Positions 54,001 through 64,000 of a stretch of DNA of 64,000 nucleotides are shown here, one piece after another. Within the stretch, counting starts at the first letter, position 1; every line of letters starts with the position of its first letter. Origin of the DNA: Flavobacteriales bacterium. Its GTDB lineage: Bacteria; Bacteroidota; Bacteroidia; Flavobacteriales_D; Sanyastnellaceae. The translations under genes were made by a program, and so were the position numbers. Below the pieces are notes generated by a model. That model had not been told where the DNA came from, made no database searches, and was given only the letters and a program-made list of their open reading frames with translations. The stretch is from contig CANGTU010000014.1 in NCBI GenBank assembly GCA_947456965.1, positions 1-64,000 of the forward strand, written 5' to 3'.

Positions 54001-57000
54001 GCTGTTGAACAGAAAGTGCGGATTGACCTGGCTGCGCAAGGCCTCCAGCTGTGAGATGGTATGTTCCTTCTGCAACCTTTCGGCGGCCTGCAGACTGTCC
54101 TTCCACTGCCTGAAATAGAAGAGGGCCTCGTAAATGGCCAGCACGGTCAAGGTGGCAAAGACCGTAGCACCTACCTTCTTTCCGGGAGAGCTATCCAGGA
54201 ATGGATTGGGCTCAGTGCGTTCAGCGCCTGCATCCATCAGGTTCATGATGTGAGCGGTGCCCACCGTGAACAGCAGTACCAAAAGAACGGTCAGCACCAG
54301 CCGCACTGCATTCTCACTCGGATCCTGATAACGGCGCCTCAGTATGAACACGATCTGGCGGTTTCCAAACCAGAACACCGAGGTGGATATAGTAGCGGGC
54401 AGAAAGTTTTGCTTGTAGCATAACCATCCCTCTCCAAGACTACCCGCAAAGAAGATGCTTGAGATGGTCAGAGCGAGCAGGGGAATTCCGATAACCAGCA
54501 GCCAGAAATCGCTGACACCAAAGGGTCGTATGAGTGTTATGCGGTTCACGGAATGAGGTAGGGGTGGTTATTCTTTATCCCAGATTATGCAGTGTGATTT
54601 CGTATCCGATTCAAAGTACCTGTGATGATTCTGGCTTTTCCGCGGGTATTGCTCATCGTGAGGGTGATCACGCAGCGGTAGCTGAACCTTGCGGGAGAGA
54701 TCGTCTTTTCGGCATTTGGAATTTCGTGCATGAAACCGACTGCATAATCTGGGCTTAAGAGGAGGGATCAAAAATAGATGGTGTAGAACAACATCGGGAA
54801 GAAACCGGTCTGATAGGTCGTTTCTACGTTTCTGCTGAATGCGTCGTATCCGCGCTGAAATACATTCTGGTTGTTGGTGATGTTGCGGATATCGAGCGAG
54901 ATGGACTGTGAGATTTTCTCGCCATTCATGCGATATCCCACTTTTGCATCAACCCGGAAGTAGGGCGTGAGCTGGGATGAGAAAGCAGCGGACTCATCAC
55001 GCACTTCAGATCCCGCTATGCGTGAGGCATCAAGATTAACGGGCGAGTACCAGCGTCCGCCGGCATAGGACACGCGAAGGTCAGCGGTGAAGGCGTTGTC
55101 CTCGCCCACTTTCCATTCCTTGCCTGCGAGAGCATTGAACACGTAATTGCCGTTGAATGCGGTGTTTCTTTCCACACCATCACTACCACTGTAGCGGCTG
55201 TTGAAGAGGGAGGCCGTTACCAGGTAGTAGAATCCTTTGTGGAGGAAGCGCTCAAGGGTGAGTTCAAGACCGTAGTTGGTTCCGGTACCTTCGTTGACGA
55301 GATCAGCATTATCCGGCAATCCGAAATCCGCACCCGCATTGAGGATAGAGAACGAGCTGGATGCGCGGTCCACGGCAATGTTATAAAGTTGCTGGTAGTA
55401 GACCTCAGAGCGGATGCGGGTGTGTCCGTTGAGCCGGAGATCATATCCTGCCACGAGGTGAGCCGCCTGGTTGAATCCGAGGTTGCGGTTATTGGCAATG
55501 GCCTCCCCGGTTGAGGATTCCTGGCGATTGAAGTACAAGGTGATGGGCTGAAGCTGGCTATGCAGGCCTGCACCAAAACTGAGGGCACCTCGCTCGTTCA
55601 CCTGATAGCGGGCTCCAAGGCGTGGCTCGATCGCTGAAGAGTTGTTGAAGAAGAAATGCTGGGCATGCACTCCGGTATTCAAGGTCCACCGGTCGGTAGC
55701 CCGGTAGTTCCATTGTGCATAGGCCTGACCGAGGTCGGCGTCACCCTGGAAGTTGGATTCCATCCAGTAGTAGGATGAATTCACCAGCACGCTGTCTTTT
55801 ACATCAAAGATGAAGCGATCCGCCATAACACCGAGTCGCAGGGTAGAGCGGGCATTGATTTTCTTATTGAAGACATAGTGCGCTGTGAGCTTGTCTTGTG
55901 TGTGGTCGTTACCAAACACAAGGGTAGGACGGCGGTCCACGTTGAGGCTGTCAATGTATCCGCCATTCTGTGAGCGCGAGGCAGCAATGGTGAGTTTTCC
56001 GTAGGCCTTTTCTGAAAAGAAGTAGGTATGTGAAATACCAGCCACTCCGGTCAGACTCGTGAACCTGGAGTTCTGGAAGGCATCCGCATACAGGTTGTTA
56101 TCACCGCTCTCAGCGGCTTCGAAGTTGATACGCGCGGTACCGCCAATGCCGAACACAGTGAACCGGCCCATGTTGCGCGTGGGGAGGTCAGCTTTGAAGG
56201 TCAGGTCCTGGTATTCGGGAACTGCAGCTCCCGTTCCAAAGTCGACTCCCAGCGCCTGCACGAGCCCCAGCACAGAATACCGGTAGTTCAGGACGTAGCT
56301 GGCGTTCTTTCCCTTGCGGAAGGGCCCTTCAGCACCTAGTTCCACGCCGTTGAACCCGATCTGGGCCATGAGCTCACGCCGGTCCTTGTTACCGTTGCGC
56401 AGTCTCAGATCAAACACCCCTCCAAGAGCATTTCCATATTCAGCGGCAAATGCGCTGGTAGAGAAATCGGAGTTCGCGAGGTTATTGGCATTGAGGATAG
56501 AAACCGGCCCGCCGGTTGTTCCCAGGGTAGAGAAGTGGGACGGATTGGGAATGTCGATTCCCTCGAGACGCCAAAGCACACCCGTAGGCGAATTACCCCT
56601 GATGATGATATCATTGCGGTCATCGCTGGCGTTGGATACCCCGGCGTAGTTCTGTACCATTCGCGCAGGGTCCTGCAGCGATCCACTGTAGCGGCGGGCT
56701 TCTTCCAGGCTGAAGGATCGCGTAGAAACGCTGCTCATCTTGTTGAGGGATTCTGTCTTGTCATCCTCGGCCACAATCTCAACAGCGTTCAGCTGGGTCA
56801 CACTTTCCTCAAGCTGAATATTTAGCTCGAGGTCCTTGCCGGATACCACGAGGAGTTGAGAAAGGGTCTGTGGTTCATAGCCCGTGTATTGAATAGTCAC
56901 GGTGTGTCTGCCTACCGGAACAGCATCGATACGAAAGCGCCCGTCTATGTCAGTCGTTGCTCCGAGTACGGGCTGCAGATCGGATACGATGATGGTGGCC

Positions 57001-60000
57001 CCGATGATGGGATACTGGCTCTGCTTATCGGTAATGGTACCGCGGATCGCAGAGACCGTTTGCTGAGCACCGGCGAAGGCAGCTATCAGCAAGAAGGAAA
57101 GAGAGAGAAGTGTTTTCATGGACTCCGTGGTTTTTTGGGCAAATCACCGCAGCTTGAACCAGTTCATGCAGGTGTTTGGAGGTGAACGGCCAGCGTTCGG
57201 GGGGTGAATGGAAGAAAATGTCCGTTCAGCGGAAGGCCCACAGCACAACAATTCAATAGCCCGGGTAAGGATTACTGCCAAAAGTCGTTAAGGTAGCCAC
57301 GATGGGGAAATGTTAAATCCGTTCTTTGCAGCGCATCCGGGCACATGAAAGAGCGATACCTCCAGATACTGATTGCATTGTCCACCGTGGCCATGACTGG
57401 CCTCATTGCTATTCAGGTCTATTGGGTGAATAACACGTTCATCCTTCGTGAGCAGGATTTTGCGAGCAATGTGAGCAAAGCGCTGGCCGAAGTGGCAGAG
57501 CGCCTGGAGCTGATGGAAGCCAGCCGCCTCGCTGCAGACGAGGCGGAACCTCCGGCCGTAAGCATTGCCTCGGGCCCGGAAAGAGAACTGGTATTCAAGT
57601 ATGGTCAACGGGATGTGGCCGTGGTTCACGGTCATGAACTGGAAGTGAGCCGCGACTCGGTATTTTATAGCCGCATTGGTAAGGAAGGCCCGGAACAGGC
57701 GCGAATTCTGGAGCAAGCGGGCATTCTGGATGATATCCTGGGTGGTTTGGTAGAGCTGGATATTTACACTACGATTCAGGATCGGATTGATGTGTGTGTA
57801 CTCGATTCCCTGATTTGCTCAGCCCTGGAGGGATATGGTATCAGGGCCACATATGAATACGCAGTCTTCAATAAAATACACCAGGCCGAAATCATGCAGG
57901 AAGGGGCAACGGCGGATGTGGCAACATTCTACAATGAGGGCTACAAAACACAGCTTTTCCCAAGCGACCACATATCCGACCCTAATTTCCTGAGGATATG
58001 GTTCCCCGACCAACGCCGCTATCTGCTCGGAACGATGTGGGCCATGCTCGCCACGTCCGCCGGATTGCTCGTCGTTATTATGCTGCTGTTCTCCTATTCC
58101 ATCAGAACAATCTATCGGCAAAAGAAGCTCAGCGAGGTGAAGAATGACTTTATCAATAATATGACGCACGAGCTCAAAACACCCATCGCTACGATTTCAT
58201 TGGCATGTGAAGCCCTGAATGATAAAGATATGCAGGGCAGTGAGCGGGCACTCAATACCTACGTGGGTATGATCAGCGAGGAAAATAAGCGACTCGGCGT
58301 TCTGGTGGAAAATGTTCTTCGCACTGCCATTTTTGAGCAGGGTGAAATGCAGTTGCGTCGAGAGAAGATGAATATGCACGACATCATTCTGCAGGTAATC
58401 CGGAACATCGATATTCAGGTGCGCAAGAAGAAAGGTGGGATCATAACTCACCTGGATGCGTCTGACCCGCTTGTGGAAGGGGATAGCTTGCACCTCACCA
58501 ATGTGGTATACAACCTGATAGACAATGCCATCAAGTACGGTGGTGACAACCCGAAAGTGGAAATCTTTACCCGCGATGGGCTTTCCGAACTGGTCATTGC
58601 CTTTCGCGATAATGGCATCGGTATTTCCCGGGAGAACCAGAAGCGCGTTTTTGAAAAACTATTCCGCGTGCCTACCGGCAATGTGCATAATGTCAAAGGC
58701 TTCGGACTGGGGCTTAGCTACGTCAAAGGCGTAGTGGAAAAACACGGCGGACATGTTGAGGTCATCAGCGAATTGAAGAAAGGAAGTACGTTCACTATCC
58801 ATATACCCCGCAACCATGAAAAAGAACACTAGGGTCCTGCTTTGTGAGGATGACCCCAATTTGGGCACTCTCCTGAGTGAATACCTCAATGCCAAGGGAT
58901 TTGAGACCGATCTGGCCACTGACGGGGCCGAAGGACTCAAGATGTTCCGCCGCAACACGTACGACTTTCTCGTCCTCGACGTGATGATGCCGGTCAAGGA
59001 CGGATTTACCCTTGCCCGCGAGATTCGCCAGGAAGACAAGCACACGCCCATCCTGTTCCTAACCGCCCGAAGCATGAAGGAGGATACCCTCGAGGGCTTT
59101 GATGCAGGTGGTGATGACTATCTCACCAAGCCGTTCAGCATGGAGGAATTACTTGTGCGGATGAATGCCATCCTTCGCCGCACAGCCGTGTTGCCCGTTG
59201 ATCCAGGAGAGGCGCAGGAGTTCCGAATCGGGAAGTACAGCTTTGACTATAACAAGCAGAAACTCCTGCTCGATGATGAGGAAGCCAAGCTCACGACGAA
59301 GGAGAACGAACTCCTTTACCTGTTGTGCAAGAATAAGAATGGTGTGATGGAAAGATCCATGGCCCTGAAGGCCATTTGGGGCGATGACAATTACTTCAAT
59401 GGTCGCAGTATGGACGTGTATATCGCAAAACTGCGGAAGCACTTGCGCAAGGATCCATCAGTCGAGATCATCAATGTGCACGGCCGGGGCTTCAAGTTGC
59501 TGGATACCTGAGCCAGCCTGCGCTTATTGAGGAGCGCAAAGGCGCAGGTTATCAATGAGACGGACGCCATCCACCAGGGCAGCGCATACCAAAACGGGGT
59601 CGGCACTGTCTGCCCAGTCTGCCACCGGAGCAAATGTTTCTGGATCGATGATTTCCAGATACTGCAACTCGATTCCCGGGGCAACGTGAAATTCACCGCG
59701 CCCCCACTGCTCCAGTCCCGGAGGATCAAACTCCCCCTGACGGTTTCGCATGGCGAAGAGGATACGTGGAATGTGAGCGGCTGCGGACCTTCCCGAAGCA
59801 CTAAGCCGGACATTGCGTGAACTCATGGCCAGTCCGTCCTGCTCCCTGATCGTGGGGCCCGAGATGATTTCAATTCCGAGGTTCTCTTCGCGCACCATTC
59901 GCCGCACGAGGGCGAGCTGCTGGAAGTCCTTTTCACCAAAATACGCCCTGTCAGGCCTGACCAGATCAAACAGCCGGTGCACAACAGTGAGCACACCATC

Positions 60001-63000
60001 GAAATGACCCGGACGATGTCTCGCCTCCAACACGGCAGAGGCTAGTCCATAGTTTCGGTGAACTCGCATTAAGCCATCTGGATAGATGGCCGATGCTTCC
60101 GGGATAAAGGCAATAGAACATCCGCGCTGCTTCAGCAGATTGAGGTCATGTCCCGGCGTGCGCGGGTACTGGTCCAGATCGCTGGCCTGGTTGAACTGGG
60201 TCGGATTCACAAAGACTGAGGCGACGATGGCATCGCCGCGGCCCTCGGCCAGCGAAAGAAGTGACGCGTGACCTTCGTGGAGCGCGCCCATAGTGGGCAC
60301 AAATCCAATGGTGCGCCCGGAGGCCCGCACTGCAGCAAGGGCTTCCCTGAGGTCTTCAATGTGTTCAGTGACAACCATTTGAATCGTGTGCTAACGGCGC
60401 AGAAAGGCCGTCAAAGCTACGGGTTTGCATGAATCAAGGAAGTTTTTTATCTATCTTTGCGTATCTAAATTGGCGAAAGCAATTTTTCTATGAGCAAAAC
60501 CAAGGTTCTTTTCGTCAGCCAGGAAATACTCCCCTTCTCTCCGGAAAGTTTGATAGCCCAGAGCGCCCGCGAGATTCCTCAGGCAGTACACGAAAAAGGA
60601 AAGGAAACGCGCATCTTCATGCCACGTTATGGCAAGATCAATGAGCGTCGCCACCAGTTGCACGAGGTAATCCGGTTGTCCGGTATGAACCTTATAGTCG
60701 ATGATTCTGACCACCCGCTGATCATCAAGGTTGCAAGTATACCGCAGATCCGCCTTCAGGTGTACTTTATTGATAATGAGGAGTTCTTCCACCGAAAGGC
60801 CTTCATGGAAGATGATAAGGGCCAGCTTTTCCCCGATAATGATATGCGCATGATCTTCTTCGCGAAAGGTGTGCTCGAAACGGTGAAAAAGCTGGGATGG
60901 GCCCCCGACATCATCCATTGCCACGGCTGGTTTACATCTCTTCTCCCGCTTTATGTTAAGAAACTCTACAGCCGCGACCCGCACTTCGCTGACAGTAAGG
61001 TGGTGATGTCGCTGTACGACGACACCTTCAAGGGTACGCTGGACAAGAAGATGCAGAAGAAAGTAGCTTTTGATAGCTTCGAAGCGTCTGATATCAACGA
61101 GTTATCCAATCCTACGCACAGCAACCTCATGAAGGCGGGTATGCGCTTTGCCGACGGTGTGATCGTGGGTCACCAAGGGGTGGATAGTGAGCTGATCCAA
61201 TATGCGTCTGGACTTGATGTTCCCGTTCTTCACCAACAAGAAGAGGGCGACTACCTTTCGGCAGTAGATGAATTCTTTGATGCCGTGCATGCCGGCAAGT
61301 CTGAGCTCGTTGGATAATCTACCCGCCTTGGTCCCGGATGACCGGGGATACTCGTTCGCCGGCAGTTTTTTGTTGGCCCTGGCTCTGCTGCTCTTCGTTT
61401 CCTGTGAGAAGCCCGACCCGACCGGAGGGACAGGCCTCATTCCGGAGAATGATCAGCTTTTTGCCTGGCGAACGGATACGCTGACGTTACTGGTCCAGTC
61501 TGAAACAGAAGACTCTCTTCGCACGGATGAACTCAGTGTTTCTCTCCTGGGCGCCTACCTTGATCCGGTGTTCGGGATGTCACGCGCCTGGGCCGTTTCA
61601 CAGCTCCGCTTGTCAACCAGCTCCGTTGATTTCCCGAATTCCTATGAGGTGGACAGCGTGGTGCTGACCGTGCAACTCGAGGGCTATCTATACGGGCGAC
61701 AGGGAAAACCCTATTTTCTGGTGCATGAGATCCTGGACGAATTGGCGCTGGATGAAACCTACTACAGCAACAAGAACCTGAATGTCTATCCCGATAATTT
61801 GATGCTGGACGGCTCAGAGCGACAGCACCTGTCCGTGCCCCCCAATGCTACCAATTCACCGCTTTTTCCAGCTTTGCGACTCCCCCTCGATATCAGTTTG
61901 GCACAACGGCTCATGAGCCCTGCCGATCCATCGGTACTGAACTCTGACGAATCATTCAGAGCTTTTTTCAAGGGACTTGCGGTCAGCACAATGGCAGAGC
62001 CTGGCTCAGGAGTATTCAACGCCGACCTTGTGGATCCCGCGAGTAAGCTCACGATCTATTACCGGGACCTCGACGGTCCAGAGCCGGACACAACCAGCTA
62101 CGCATTCAATATCACTTCCGATTGTGCGCGGTTTACTCGCTTCGAACACAACTACCTCGGTACTCCTCTGCAGGGAGTAGAATCATTTCCCGTACCCGGT
62201 CAGGAGCAATGCTTTGTGCAGGCGGGTTCAGGCCTGAAGGTGAGACTGGATATGCCCTACATCCAGAACCTGAACAGCTTCGAAGGGCGCACGATCAATG
62301 CAGCCGAACTGATCGTGCCGTTTGAAACCGACTCCAGACTGTTACCTCAGCAGCAACTTGTGCTGCTCTACCGCGATCAGGAAGGTGAGATGCGCGTGCT
62401 GCCCGACCAGCTTTCGCAGACGATTGGCGGACTGGGTGACTTTGCTAAAAATGAATACCGCTTTCGGATTGACCGGTATATCCAGCAGGTGCTGAACGGG
62501 AACATTCAACCGGATGGGCTCTACCTGTACAGCACGAGAGGCGGAATTACAGTAAACCGCGTGATATGCAACGGACCTGAGTTCAGTACAGAGGATCCGA
62601 CACGAAACATGCGCCTGCTTGTGACGTTTACCTCCGACTGAGGACTGCGGGCAAATGGTCAATTGCACTTACCTTCACCCTACCATAGAACCTTGACAAA
62701 ACCATGTGTGGAATAGTTGGCTACCTCGGAAATGACGAAGCATATCCCATCCTGATCAAAGGACTTCGCAGGCTCGAATACCGGGGCTATGACAGTGCCG
62801 GAGTGGCAATTATCGGCAACAGCGGCTTCCATCTGCACAAGTGCAAGGGAAAAGTTGCTGACCTCGAGTCTCTCGTGGCCAGTAATCCATCGCCCGGAAG
62901 TATCGGTATCGGGCATACGCGCTGGGCTACACACGGTGCCCCTAATGATGTCAATGCTCATCCGCACACGAGCGGCGATGGCAAACTCGCGCTCATCCAC

Positions 63001-64000
63001 AACGGGATCATTGAGAACTACGCCACACTCAAGGCTGAGCTCATCAATCGCGGACATGTATTCAAGAGTGAAACTGATACTGAAGTGCTCATCCACTTCA
63101 TCGAGGATGTTCGCAATACCACGGGCGTTGATTTGTTCGAGGCCACCCGCATCGCGCTGTCCGAGGTCGTGGGAGCTTACGCGATTGTCGTGATTGATCG
63201 AGAAAATCCCAACCAGTTGATCGCAGCCAAGAAGTCCAGCCCCATGGTGATCGGTATTGGCTCTGATGGTGATTTCTACATAGCCTCTGATGCTACGCCC
63301 ATCATCGAATACACGAAGAATGTAGTGTACATGGAGGATGAGGAAGTAGCCCGTATCGATAGGGAAGATGGGCTGAAGATTGTGACTATCCAGAACAAGC
63401 AAAAGACGCCCTATATCCAGGCACTCGAGATGAAACTGGAGGCCATTGAGAAGGGAGGATACGACAGCTTCATGCTCAAGGAAATCCACGAACAGCCGAG
63501 GTCCATCCGCGACTCTATCCGCGGGCGCCTCAACCTGAATCTGGGCATGGTGAAGATGAGCGGAGTGGATCAGCATGCGGATAAATGGATGAACGCGAGC
63601 CGCATCATCATAGTGGCCTGTGGTACGTCCTGGCATGCCGGACTTGTCGCCGAATATCTCTTTGAGGAATTTTGCCGAATCCCGGTGGAAGTAGAGTATG
63701 CCTCGGAGTTCAGATACCGCAATCCTGTTATTCTTCCCGGAGATATCGTCATAGCCATTTCCCAAAGCGGCGAAACCGCTGATACGCTTGCTGCCATCGA
63801 ACTGGCTAAATCACACGGTGCACACATCTTTGGTGTATGCAATGTGGTGGGGTCCACCATTTCCAGGGCTACACACAGCGGCGCCTATACGCACGCCGGT
63901 CCGGAGATCGGAGTAGCTTCCACTAAGGCTTTTACTGCTCAGGTAACCGTACTCTTCCTGATCGCCCTGAGCGTTGCGCAAAAGAAAGGCACCATGAGCC

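Overview
The window is chromosomal DNA from a member of the Bacteroidota, most likely a Flavobacteriales-like or other gliding-type lineage. Five things point there: SusC/TonB-type receptors with carboxypeptidase-like N-terminal domains, a 1289-residue protein with a type IX secretion (T9SS) type B sorting domain, LytS/LytTR two-component pairs including a propeller sensor kinase, families largely restricted to the phylum (DUF4249, DUF4270, DUF4292, DUF5522), and a promoter -7 element of the form TANCTTYG just ahead of many start codons. I cannot name a genus. I see about 50 protein genes packed tightly on both strands, and no rRNA, tRNA, CRISPR array, insertion sequence or prophage.

Layout. 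1-4318 (+): end of a TonB/ExbBD region (two TonB-family proteins, a small membrane protein, a PstS-like lipoprotein, a periplasmic TPR protein), closed by a terminator. 4373-7559 (-): a dicarboxylate/glutamate-type symporter and a long Bacteroidota-type PurF homologue. 7693-10458 (+): an orphan TonB-plug protein without a barrel, an ECF sigma factor, a translationally coupled anti-sigma-like protein with a periplasmic tail, and a small unknown protein. 10496-17015 (-): a TetR regulator, TolC, membrane fusion protein and RND pump operon. 17095-19394 (-): urocanate hydratase and a DUF5522 mini-protein; 19474-20379 (+): a PLP enzyme of the ACC deaminase/D-cysteine desulfhydrase family.

20380-26549 (-): a compact cluster of EnvC-like amidase activator, DUF4292 lipoprotein, TPR lipoprotein, sugar nucleotidyltransferase, dUTPase and enoyl-CoA hydratase, several joined by 4-bp overlaps. 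26597-30466 (-): the T9SS cargo. 30801-31799 (-): gpsA. 31920-35712 (+): a LytTR regulator and propeller sensor kinase pair, then an acidic lipoprotein and dinB. 37646-45116 (-): a secreted BNR/sortilin-like propeller, a LolA-fold protein, and a DUF4249 plus TonB-receptor pair. 45614-50507: a thioredoxin-fold secreted protein, a TM2 protein, queA, truB and an acyltransferase fused to a degenerate adenylate-forming domain.

50692-57119: an unknown helical-repeat protein, a small lipoprotein, a LytTR regulator and LytS kinase, and another TonB receptor. 57345-59511 (+): an RprX/RprY-like two-component system. 59524-64000: panC, a half-length GT5 'starch synthase' homologue, a DUF4270 lipoprotein, and glmS, which runs off the end of the window.

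Most promising leads: the orphan plug, sigma and anti-sigma trio; the GT5-like protein that lacks both its ADP-glucose-binding motif and its second lobe; the acyltransferase with a dead adenylation domain; a perfect 10-bp inverted repeat in the leader of a LolA-like gene; and a set of 14 promoter elements, several so close to the ATG that leaderless mRNAs are expected.
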